NCBI GenBank assembly: GCA_003993805.1
Contig: RSEF01000019.1
Coordinates: forward strand, 7,429,129 to 7,493,128
Direction of reading: 5' to 3'
Source: Himantopus leucocephalus
Taxonomy: Eukaryota > Chordata > Aves > Charadriiformes > Recurvirostridae
Length of the DNA: 64,000 bases
How positions within the stretch are numbered: the stretch's first letter is position 1; the number at the start of each line of letters is the position of its first letter. A model generated the notes under the pieces. That model was not told the DNA's origin, ran no database searches, and saw nothing but the letters and a program-made list of their open reading frames with translations. Made by a program: the position numbers and the translations under genes. Below are positions 33,486-44,600 of the stretch, piece by piece.

Positions 33486-34100
33486 TATGGACACAAAATA
33501 TGTTATTTATTGTGAATTTTGCAAGTACACAGTTAAGCAACAAAATATACATTTGTGAACCTTTAGTTTTATACATAACAAATACAATCTGCTACTATAG
33601 CAATAAATTAAATGTACATTATTTACAACAGACATAGGCCACCAGGAACTACAAAGCACCGCCTCTCTACATAAAAAATAAACTTTGTCAGATACATTTC
33701 TTCAAGATTTATTTTCACTCTATAAACTCTCTTCACATTCTAATGATATAAATTCAGCATTTCCCTTTGCAGGATATACGCAGTGCTACATTCATTAAAA
33801 CATAATGAAAGCATGCTCTGGGACCGGGGAGTGACAGACTCTTTGCCAGCGCCAGTGAACAGAAGTTGGAACATCAGCAAAGCAACGTGAGTGCAAGGTG
33901 CGACCTGCAGAGGTGCCGCGCTCCGACCAACCGCTGGTTTTAAGGTGGTTACCAGCGCGAAGCACCTCTTGCAGCCAACCCAAAAACAGCCGAGAAACCT
34001 CAGCCCAGGTTAACAAGCCCATTCATGCCAGCGACGTATCCTGGCCCCTTCACCCGCCATTCCTGGAGACCCTCAAAACTCTGGAAAGAAACTGAGTTTG
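33486..34100 (-). other. RAP1GAP2: end of RAP1GAP2 3' UTR (predicted)
   Basis: On the minus strand this is AT-rich, non-coding sequence ending in AATAAA (33506-33511) followed by a TGTGT-rich stretch. That is the usual layout of a vertebrate 3' end. A Pumilio element, TGTAAATA on the minus strand, lies at 33620-33627. A second AATAAA is at 33708-33713. Assignment to RAP1GAP2 rests on strand and position. Confidence 0.5.
33506..33511 (-). terminator. RAP1GAP2: poly(A) signal AATAAA, RAP1GAP2
   Basis: AATAAA on the minus strand, with downstream TGTGTCC...TGTGTAC...TTGTGTATG as a GU-rich element. It is the most downstream strong signal after the RAP1GAP2 coding exons. Confidence 0.5.
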
Positions 34101-37100
34101 TGCTTAGGATCCCCCCTTTTCGCTCAGAAAAAAAAAAAAAAAGAAGCACTTTCATGTTGTGCTTAAGTGTAATCCTGTGCTTGACTTCGTGGGATTTCAG
34201 GAGGATGCAAGTACGTGCCAAGTGCTTTCCTGAATGAGCGCCCAGACGGAGCAGCAGCTCGCTGCCAGCTCTGCGCAGCCCCACACCAGTCCCCGGGGCT
34301 GCTGGTGCGGGGGACGCCGGCGGAGGGGAGCAGGGTCCCCTCCCCGCTCTGCTGCGAGGACTCAGTGGACCTGGACCTGCCCTGCCTCTGCCTCTGCCTC
34401 TGGTCGTGAACTGGTCCAAGCCAGGCGGCAGGCAGCGTGCAGCAGGAGCGAGGGACCGAACCCCCGGCGAGAAGGGGAGCAACCCCCCAAAGAGGAGAGA
34501 CCTCCCCCGTCAGCCGGGGGCTCCCCCGCCGCGTTTCCGAGCCCCTTCTGCTCCCTGCACAAAGTCACTTCCGAGAGCGGTAGAAGTTAGGTGCATGGAA
34601 ACGGTGGGGATCAGAAAGAAAAATGCGCTGCCCAGTAATTTTAGTGTCAGTTAAGGATCCTTTCTTTTATATATATAGATATAAAAAATTCCCTTTTATA
34701 TATGTATATATATGTGTGTGTATCACTTATAAGCACAAAACATTTTGCAGTATATATACAGGAACACCTTCACCCACTGCTGGAAGTGGAAACGCCTCCG
34801 AGGTTCAACGCCACTGCTGGTCAGTCCCCAGCAGCGCTGCGGGACAGTCCGGGACAGGTGAGTGGCCGAAGGGCGCAGGGCACGCGCACGCAGCGGCACG
34901 GCACTGCAGGCAGCAGCCGCGCTGCAGCCTGGCCGGGACAGGAGCTTTAAAAGCCCGGTTGCTGTTAAGGGTGTTGCAGTAGGTTTTCACAACCCGGCGT
35001 GAGGAGTGCTGTTGGAAATGCCCCAGAGCATGGCCAGCCTCGTGCCAGACCTGGGCTCGGGGCCCCGCTGCCACTCCAGCAGGCTGGCACGGGAAAGACA
35101 AGTCCAACGCACTGCATCTCTCTCCCTGAAGTTTCACACTGTCCTGCCTGCCTCTTCATTCCATTCAAATAATTCTACAAATCAACCTAGGTCAAAAAGG
35201 ACAGTCACAGTTTCAAGTAAAAAAAAAAAAAAAAAAAGAAAACAACCAAAAATGAAAAACCCAGCTGACAGTAGCCACTGCATCTTCTGCTGAAAGATCT
35301 CACAGAGATCAACACCCATGCGAATGACGACGTCTATAAACTCAAGCAACTCCTCAGGGAAAGCAAGCAAAACCACGAACAGACCCCCAAAGCAAGTCGT
35401 TGCACCAGTCAGTACTCCTCTGTGCGGCATAAGAAAACCAGACCAAAAGCTTCTAAGAGGAAGGACTGGGGATGGGTTTGAAAGTGCTTCTTAAGCATTG
35501 CCAGACAGAAGTGCTGAACAGCAAAGTACGTAGAACCTGAGACATCTAGAGCTAGCTACGGACCGGGCTGAGCACGCTGTGCTCGTCCTCTTTCAAAGAA
35601 AACCTCAAGATTTAAACTCTATTGAAATGCAACTCGCTGAAAGCAGGAGGGGTTGTCCCCACTGGTGGCAAGCGGTATTTACTAGTCCTACACAAGCGCA
35701 CTTAGTGCCCGTGAAACTGTTCACCTTTCCCACAGCATGTTTTCCTCCTTTAATCTGGTTCCTCTCCCATCAGGGCTACAGCCTTTTCTTCTCAATGGCT
35801 AACGCACGCGCACAAGTGGGAGCACCTATATGACCCGGACAGGAAGGTTGTCAGGTAGTACCATGCAGCGCCTCGGCTAGCAGAGCCGGTTCGGTTTGGC
35901 TTTGCTCTGGCGCAGGGGGAGGTGACAGGGCAGAGGGGAGGTGACGGTTCCCTTCTACAAGCGCTTTCCCCAGCGCGAAGTGCATCCCCGGGGAGCCGCC
36001 GCAGCCCCACTGGGCGGCCCTGGGAATCCCCCCGCGGCGGCTGCCCGGGGCTGCTTCTAGGTGTGCAATTCTGCCCACGCCTCCTGAAATTGGCTATCAG
36101 GTCCTTTGGTGCCCCTCGCAGCTCCAGCTGTGTCCAATTAACTTTGGCACTCAAAGTTCTGGTTTCATTAGGAATCACGAACCCAAAGAACTGCTCTCAC
36201 TTGAGATGGAGAACCTTCTGTCATGGGGGGTTTGCGAAGGTCACGGAGTGTGGTAAGGGGGAGGGAGCATCTCTGCAGCATTGCACCGTGTCTTTCAACA
36301 ACCTGATGCGGGAAATTTATGAGCAATGTGAAATTCATGGACAGACTTCAGTAAACTTTAGACAAAGTTCCATAAAAGAGCAAAAGGATTTCTTGGCATG
36401 TTGAGAGAGGTATTTTTTTGGAAAAGGGCATTACAGGGAAGTCACCTTGCAGAATCTGTAATCCTCGTCCTTCAAAACAAACAAAAGCACATTCAAAAGC
36501 AGAGGGAGAGCTTCTGCAAGGGGGGAGCAGCCTAACGCCATCCAAGTCACTGGCGTTTTCTGCGTTTCCTTGCCTGGCGATCCAACCCATAAGGTATAGC
36601 AGAGCCCACAGGGTAACTTCGCTCCGAGTACCAGTTCTGGTACTTAGATACACTACAGCTTTAGCTTTGGTTAATCTTTTCCTGCCAGAAACTCAGAGTT
36701 TCAGGCAGGGAAAAAGCGGGGAGGCCGTATAAACCGTTTCCCGGATGCTGAGAGAGGGTGAGTCGGCCCCAGTCACGGCTCTGCTCCCCTGGGACTGGTT
36801 CCCACGGCCTCCTCCTGTGCCAGAAACTGTGCAAGGATGGCGTGAGAGGCTGCGGCTGCCCTCAGTTTTGCAGTGTGGGTAGCGAGCTGGAGGGGGAGGC
36901 AGCGGGGGGGCGGCTGATGAGCTGCCGCAGCCCCCGCCAGGCTGGGAAGAGCACGGCAGGGGCAGATTTTGCCCCGTTGTCTCCAAACAGAGAAGAGCGA
37001 TGGCAGATGCTGCGGCAGGGGAACTGCCCCGTGGCCAAGCAAACACAGAATTTTGCCCTGACCACATACCCTTCCAAAAAAACCAAACACAAAAACCCTG

Positions 37101-38605
37101 TTTCCCCACTGATAACTTGCAAATAAAGCATGGAGGCACCCAAACTGTGCGGGGGGGCCGTCTTCCTTCCCCTCTGCCCAAGAGGAGCCGGCACAGAAGC
37201 CGGGAGGGGAGACAGACGGTGCCCACCCGGCACCCATCACTGCAGCACACGTGGGCACCCACGGGGCGACACGGCACGGCACCACGGAGGGGACATGGCA
37301 CCGCGGAGGGGACGCGGCCTCTGGCCACACACATGTGCCAGGCGGTCAGAGCCGCATCTCCTCCCGCGGCGCAGAGGGGGGCGCGGGGCGCAGGGGTGTT
37401 TGCTGGCGAGGGGTTCACCGGTGGGAAGGTGGCTGGGTCCCTGTCGGGGCAGAGATCGCGGCACGGTGAGAGCTTCTCCGCGGCGCGGAGGGGCAGCCGG
37501 GAGGTGAGGGCACCCCGCTGCCCACGGCCGGGGCGTGCATCTTCCCACGGGCCGCGGAAGAGTTTTCCCTTTGTTGAAACAAAAATTCTCTGCAAAGAAG
37601 AAAAGGATACAAGTGTCAGAGTCTGTGGAAGGAGAATACCCTCAGTCCTGCAGTGATGTCCACGAAGTGCCGGTCCCAGGGAGGGAGCCGAAGCCGCAGC
37701 AGTGCCCATCCTCCGGACACCAAGCCGCCCGCTGCGCCCCCGCTGGGAGAGGAGGAAACTCAGCAAGGGGTTGCAAATCATGGCTTTTTGAGACCCGTGC
37801 TTTCAGAAATGGAAATTCCTCTCATTTCAAGTTTTATGGGCTCTTCTGCTCAGGTAGGAACTTCCTAATGAAAACCCTGATTTCATGACGCAGAAAGACT
37901 CCAGGAACCGGAGCCTCTGAGAAATCTCGTAAATAAATTCCTCATGGCCTGCCAACGCCTCCTGTGTGAAAGCACCCGCTTGCGCTGGCAGCCCCGCGCA
38001 CAGGCAAAAGCCGTGCCGCCGGACGGCGCGTCCCCCGGCCCCCGAGAGCCCGGGCTAATCACGCTGCTCTCCCTTCACCTCTGCCCATAAAATCCACCTC
38101 GTAAGCTGACTGCTTCCATCTGGCTTTTGGAAGGCATAAGGACACCTGCTCGGCTTCTCCACCCCCAGCGCTGCCCTCATCTTACAAAAGCTTTTAGGAT
38201 GCTTTAAGATATATTATTGACCACATATTTAATAATAAACAGTGCGATTGGCCGATGTTAGCTATCTTTGAAGGATACACGCTTGTTCAGAGCACCAGAG
38301 ACGAGTCATTTTGCCCCACACCGTGTTACAAACACTCACCTTTCACATGTCCATGACTTCTCCATCCTGCTAGTGGCTCTACATGAAAAACAGAATATAG
38401 GTTGGGTTGCAAATATAGGGGCAAGAAGTCATGAAACCCCTTCCCCTTCCCCTCCCTTGCTGCCTGCCCCACGCAGGCTCTGCCTCCTGCGCCGCAGCCC
38501 CTGTAAACCCCGGGCCCCCCGCGCCGCCAGCGCCGCACGTCTGCAGCCGGGCAGGGCAGGATGCGGCCGCGCAGCATCTCGCCGGAGAGAGCCGCCGGCA
38601 CGTAC
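34101..38605 (-). other. RAP1GAP2: RAP1GAP2 3' region: unlocated terminal exon, intron or 3' UTR
   Basis: The last recognised coding exon ends at a good donor (ACG|GTACGT), only two or three codons short of the expected C-terminus. A terminal exon with a few codons and the stop should lie here, but I could not place it. The region also holds an AT/GT dinucleotide tract (34669-34733), two A-runs (34130-34146, 35221-35236) and GC-rich overlapping frames at 36.7-37.8 kb that look like chance. Confidence 0.45.
34669..34733. repeat. AT/GT dinucleotide-rich tract
   Basis: This is imperfect (TA)n with a short (TG)n run and an A-rich interruption. It is simple sequence with no gene content. Confidence 0.85.
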
Positions 38606-38682
38606 CGTGCTGGAGCTGCCGTGGCTGAGCTTGTCGAAGCGAAACTTCAGGTTTGACCTTGGAGAGTTTCTGCTCTTTATAT
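38606..38682 (-). CDS. RAP1GAP2: RAP1GAP2 exon, near C-terminus (DIKSRNSP...SHGSSST)
   Basis: The exon completes the Asp codon split from the previous exon and encodes [20 protein letters not shown], nearly identical to human, then GSSST to donor ACG|GTACGT in phase 0. The acceptor is a NAGNAG pair (ACCAGCAG), so an optional alanine is possible. Confidence 0.93.
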
Positions 38683-41600
38683 CTGCTGGTGGGAGGGGAA
38701 AAGCAAAGAAGAAAAATAGTAATCTATGAACAAAAATATTTGCTGAAGCTGTAGTGCTGACTGCCGCTCCACAGCCTGACAGCCAGGCACTTCAATAGGC
38801 TGTCAAGAGTGCTACCAATATTTAGTCTATCTTGGCTGAATGTTTGGCAAAATCTGTACATTAAATGTTTTTGATGGAACAAATTGAGGCTTAATTACAT
38901 TTCACAGTCTTTCTACTGGAAATGCCACTGAAAAGGCTACAAGAAATGACTGATCCGTATAATGTATGGGTGGATTTCCATGTTCTTGGCAGGAAAAATA
39001 CAAAATAAACACTTTAAACATTACAAGGGGTTGGTTTAACAGTTCCGAAAATCGCTAATGAAATAAGGAGGAGGACCTGTGGGGTGCTGAGATACAAAAA
39101 GCCAGCCAGCCTGCGCTCTGCCGCCCGGCTTTCCCCTGCCCTGCTCCCAATTACGGGGCCGTGCAGGGTGGATTGTGCCTCCCTGGCTGTTTCACAAACA
39201 GCTCCTAACTTCATAATGGGCATTTTCATTTGGATCGTGGTGCCTTCCAGCAGGCGCTCTGCTGCTGGAGGAAATTAAAGCCGCGGGATCTGCGGGCAAG
39301 GGGCGAGCGCCGCAGACACCCCCCAGCCCCAGCACCAGCGCGGCGTCTCCGGTGCCGTTACCGCAGGATGCACCAGCAAAGGGCCCATTTCTGCCAATTT
39401 TACCCCCGTTGAATTACAGTTCATTTTGCAAATGGTCCGACTGAAATGGATGGAGTCGGTGGCAGCGTGAGTTAGCAGCAGGGGTAACGGAGCCAAGAGC
39501 AGGGGAAGCTGCTTGTTTATTAAATAATTTGTGAGTCATGGCTGGGTCCTTGGAGACAGCGAGTTTCCACGACTACTGCACATGGCTGTCAGGGGAGAAG
39601 GGAGGAAACAAAGCCACAGCAAAAGCCACCCCTGTGCTCTAATTTAGAAGGGAAACAAATTCCCCGTGGAAATACAGCAATAAAGCACGTGGGGCTGTCT
39701 CTCAGGAACAGCCCCGTTGGGATCGGGGTTTTGGGAGGAGCGAGGGCTTGCCCCGCATCCCGCGGGATGCCCGTCCTGCCAGGGTGAGCGTGGCCACTGC
39801 TTCTCCCCGTCGCCTTCGGCAGCTGCCTGCAGCCCGGGCAAGGCTGGGGAGGGGGCTTCTCCATCCCAGAGCCGCAGACCCCGTCCCGACCCGCCGCCGT
39901 GGGAGCCCGGAGGCTTCCCGGGGCTCCAGGAGCCAAGGCAGAGCTGGTGCCGCCCCAGCCCTCCCGCGACCCACCTGTGGGGCTCCTGCTCATGATCACG
40001 GGGGTGGCTGCGGCCCCCACGCTCGGGCTCTCGCTGCCCGGCGAGGCGCTGTAGACAAAGACGTCCTGCTTGAACGGCGAGGCCGTGGACGGCTGGCTTC
40101 CCTGCACGGGGAGAGACCGGGACGTGGCTTTCTCTCATGCAGCCAACTTCCCTCCTCCCCACACCCTGCCGAGGACTCGTCACATCCCTGCTCATCACAG
40201 CCCCGCCGCCCACCCGCTCGCCGGAGAGCTCGTCCTGACGGAGCGACCTCCTGGCCCTGGTGTGCCGAGCGCTGTGCCGGTGCACGCCAACGCTCACCGG
40301 GGTGTCCCACCGGGCACCCTGACCCTCCTCCTCCCCGCACCCGGGGACGGGGTTAAGCCCCTCGATGGGAGCAGGGAGGAGGCAGCCGGGGGGCCGCAGG
40401 ACCCTTCCCCTGCGCAGAGCCCGCCCCAGGGTCCGGAGGCAGCAGGGAGCCGAGGGCGTGCGGAGCTGCGGGGCCGAGCGCGCCGCGGGGCGGTTTGGTG
40501 CCTACCACGCTCTCGTACTCCTCCAGGGTCTCGCTCTCCCCCGCCGTGCTGCTGAAGCTGCTGGTGCTCGAGGAGGAACGGGAGATGTTTGACCTCCCGT
40601 TCTCTTTCAGCTTGATAAACGGCCTAGGAAGAGAGGCGAAACAAAACGAAGGGCACGGGGATGTCACTCTGGCTATGACACGGGGACAGACCCTCCCGCA
40701 CACCCCCGCAGCAAAGCAGCTGCCGCAGGGACAAGCCTAGCGGGGTGTGTCTATAACCATTTCCAAGAGCACAGGATAAAGTAACTGGTGGGTGCCACCA
40801 GCAGAAACTGGTGGACCAGGCTGACTGCCCGGTGGCAGGGAGGGACGGGCACCCCCGGCCTCCCCAGCTCCTGTGCCGTGAGGGTTTGGGCAACTTCTGT
40901 CAAACACTGCTCTTTGCTCCTCTTCTTCTTTTTAAAGATGGCTATTTTCAGACCATAAAGGAGCTGTGCTCATGAATCACCAGAATCTTTTTTTTTCTCC
41001 CTTAACATCAAACTTATTTATAGCAAAACCTGGAGACGGTTTTGTTTGACAAAGTTCCTGATGGTCTGTCAGCTACAGGGTGACTTGAGCTCTGGTCGGA
41101 GGACGGTGCTCTCCCAGCTCACCTGTCTTTGTTGGGGCATATTTCAGGGGAACTGGGGTTGGATGAGGTTTCAGATTTCATCTCTTGAGAAGAATGTCCC
41201 AAATCTGGTGTCTTCTGGGCTCCAGAAACACTGTCGCTGAGGGCACAAAGAGACAGGTTGCACAAGTTATACAAGAGACTTAAAAAGGATGGTCAAATTA
41301 TACTCCCTAACACCAAATGCTAAACTGTAAGAGTAACAGATGCTCTCTGCACACCACCGCTTCGATTTAAAACAGAGGGAAGGGATCCAAGGCACCATTC
41401 CCTCGAACACGGCAAAAGCGGCACTCGTTGCTGGCTGTGCCCCAGGCAAGGTCTCAGCACCCACCAACAGCTTCTCTAATGTTTAACGCGCAACAGGCGT
41501 TTTTAACCGTAGTTACCAGGGCAATGCCCAACTTACCACCTTGTCCTGCTCTCCGTCTGGCTCTCGGAGCCCGTGTGCAGGCGAGGGAACAGCCCCGAAC

Positions 41601-44600
41601 GGCGCTTGATGGGGCTCCTGGACTGGTTCTTGGCGGCAGCTGCTGGTACGGGGGGCTGAAAGCACAGAACAGCCCAGGTTGGACAGCACAGCTCCCTCCT
41701 AAAAGCTCCTAAGACCAAACATCCTACATGGAATTATGCTGCCCACCATTCTCAGCCTGCGCATTGAGAAAATATGTAATGCCAGAATTTCTTTTATATC
41801 TCCTTTGTACTTTGGGGCTGAAAACCCCAGGAAGCTGATCTTCGGTTCTTCCACAAAACAACTTGAACACAGCACTCATAAAATCACGCTCTGCTCAAAA
41901 CCTCTCACCTTTACATTCCCTGCCCGCGCAGGGGACTGCCAGGCTCCATCAGCGCAGTGCAGCGCCCTGCCCGGCTGGGGAGTGAGCGAGTGAGGGAGGG
42001 AGGGAGGGAGGGAGGGAGGGAGGGATGGACAGAGGGACGGCAGGATGGAGGGACACGTGGCCACACTCACCGAGAAGGTGGTCTTAGTCACCTCGCTGCT
42101 GTTGTGTGCGATGCCCCCGCTGAGGCTGCCCGGGATGCTGCTGCCGTGGTGCTTCTTCTGGCTGCCCACCATCGTCTCCATGGAGTGGCTGCGCACCCGG
42201 ATGGCTCTCTGCAGCCGGAGGGGACAGGGGACAGCAGGTCACCACCACCCTGTGGGGCGCCAACCCCAAACACCCTCCCCAGCCCCAGGNCCCCCCCCCC
42301 AGGCACACCGGAGCGTGACCTGCCCAGTCCTCCCCCCGAGAGCCGGCACACACCAACAACAACCCCATGAGTACCATGAGCAGCCATGGCTCCGCGCAGC
42401 CCGAGGACGAGCCGCCCCTCGGGCAGCCCCACAGCCATGACAAGGTCAGGTTTTCCCCCCACTGCCCCCATGACACCAGGTACGAGCACTGAGGACTGCA
42501 GCTATGGGACCGGGAGCGGCAGACATGAGCCCCAGAGCCCTGCCTCCTGCCCGGTGCCTGGCCGACCCCCAAAACCCCTCAGCAGGGACGGGGAGCACAG
42601 CCAAGGTGTTGGCCAGTGTTTGGATGCACAACCCCCCACGATTCTCCCTGCACGCGGAGAGGACGGGTCCCGCACGGCGCCTCCTGCCCTGCCTGCACCT
42701 CTCCTGCGTGCCGACAGACCTCCCCAACCTGCCCCGAAACATCCCCAGAGCTGGGGGCTTCACAGCCTCTGCACAAAAGTACTTCTGTTCCTCAGCGTGC
42801 TTATGCTTGAAGATACGTTCAGCCTGAACCTCTGCTGCTGCAGGTTTGACCCATCCATTTCTGTAAGGGACCTGCAGACGAACTGCGCAGCATCATCCCC
42901 GCAGCAGCCGCAGACTCTCCCTGCTCCCTTCGGTCTTCATTTCTCCCAACCACGCAGCCCCCTTCCTTCACCCTTCACATCAGCCATGACGCCTCAGGCT
43001 ACGGACACGCTTTCCTCCGGATTGCCTTTGCCTGAGCCGTGCCACCGAGTCTGGGGGCACCTTCCAGCCAAACGCCCGCCCGTGCTCAGGCGTGCCGTGC
43101 TCGGTGCCGGCACCGCAGCCTGGCGCGGCTTCTCCTGCTGCATCCCCGCTGCTGGATGCAGCAACCAACGACCACGACCTCTGCTGCTGCACCAAACCGC
43201 TCCTGCGACCCAACCCCTCGGCCAAAGCGCCCGTGGCCTCCCAGCCCCGGCGGAGGGCTGCATTTCCCGCACAGCCTCAGGCACCGCACTCACTCAGCAA
43301 ACCACAGCCTGTTCCCGGCTGCCCTGAAACATCTGTGTCCGTTTTGGCGCAGGCTCATTTTTACACGAGTGAGACGCCCAGCGTGAGGCCTCGTGCCCTT
43401 GTTCCCTCTGGCTGCCCCGGAGAGACGGAGCATCACCGGAGCTCCGCACGCCAAGGGGTGCCCTGAACCAGGCACGCCTTGCCCGGGCACAGAGCAGAGG
43501 TGCCGGGTCCACCCACTTCCATGGCAGAGCCCGGAGACGTGCGGTGCCAGGTCCGGACACAACGGGGCTCACAGCCCCCACGGAGCTCTCCGTGTCCCCT
43601 GGGAAAGGACCAAGGGCCGGGCTCTGCCAACGCCGGCGGCACAAGCCGGGGAAGAGGACTGCTGTAACCTGTTAGACTCTGACTGCTGCAAGCAGAGCTG
43701 TGCGCACGGGAGGCAGAGACCTTCTGCAGATCCAAACACTCGTCTGCGCGCTTAAACAGGACCTGAGCTATTTTTAAAGTCTTCTCTCAGTTGTTGTCCC
43801 AAGCACTTACAAATACGACCATGAGATCTTTTGAAAGTCTGGCACGCGCTATGAAAAGCAGCAGTGAAATGCACAAGTTAAAAAAAAAATATCTATAGCC
43901 ATATTTTAATTACTGTAGTCACCATAGTAACGGGAGCCCAAACTGGACCGTGATGCCAGCGTGCCAATTACAGAAAAGTTTCTCTTTGCAGCTATTCCCT
44001 CTGAACTGCTGCTGCGCTACCCGCCGCGCCACGGCTACCTCTCCTCCAGCCCCCCGAATCCCCGCTCGAGGTAAACAGGTTTTGGAGGAACCCACCCACC
44101 CAGGGCCAGGTTTCTGGAGGTGCCCAGCTCCGCACCCGGGGTGCACGGGCACCGGTTTGCTGCTGGCCCCAGGGGTTACCGCGCTGCAGGCAGACCCGCG
44201 CCGGGGCAGGTGGGAGCGGCAGCCCCGAGCTCTCACCGAGCCCCAGCTGGTGCCGGGGACCGCGGCCACCCCGACAGCCCCGCGCTGTCCCCTCCTGCCC
44301 ATCCAGTAACAAACACCAGGCAAGAGTCCATCAGACCTGATTTATTAGGGTCAGCAATTCATACAAAATTTGACAGTGTTTGCAGATCAAACTAACCGGT
44401 TGCTCGCCCTGCTGCCAGCAGCTCCGGCGGGCACTCGCACCGTGTGGGCAGCAAGGTTCCCGCCCGGGGCTGCCGAGGCCACGGGGCTCTGCAGGGCACC
44501 CCGACACCCCCTCCTTGGGGGGGCTGGCCCGCGGCTCCTCTCCCCGCGGCGCGGAGGCGAAGGCACCCCTCTCGCTCGCCCAGAGCCCAGCAGAAACGAG

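Noticed and set aside
36693..37781. 362-codon minus-strand open frame
   Set aside because: It overlaps a long plus-strand frame in the same GC-rich stretch, is low in sequence order, and shows no homology I recognise.
42386..43327. 313-codon open frame on the plus strand inside the RAP1GAP2 intron
   Set aside because: GC-rich intron sequence is open in several frames at once. There is no domain, no credible start context and no splice support.
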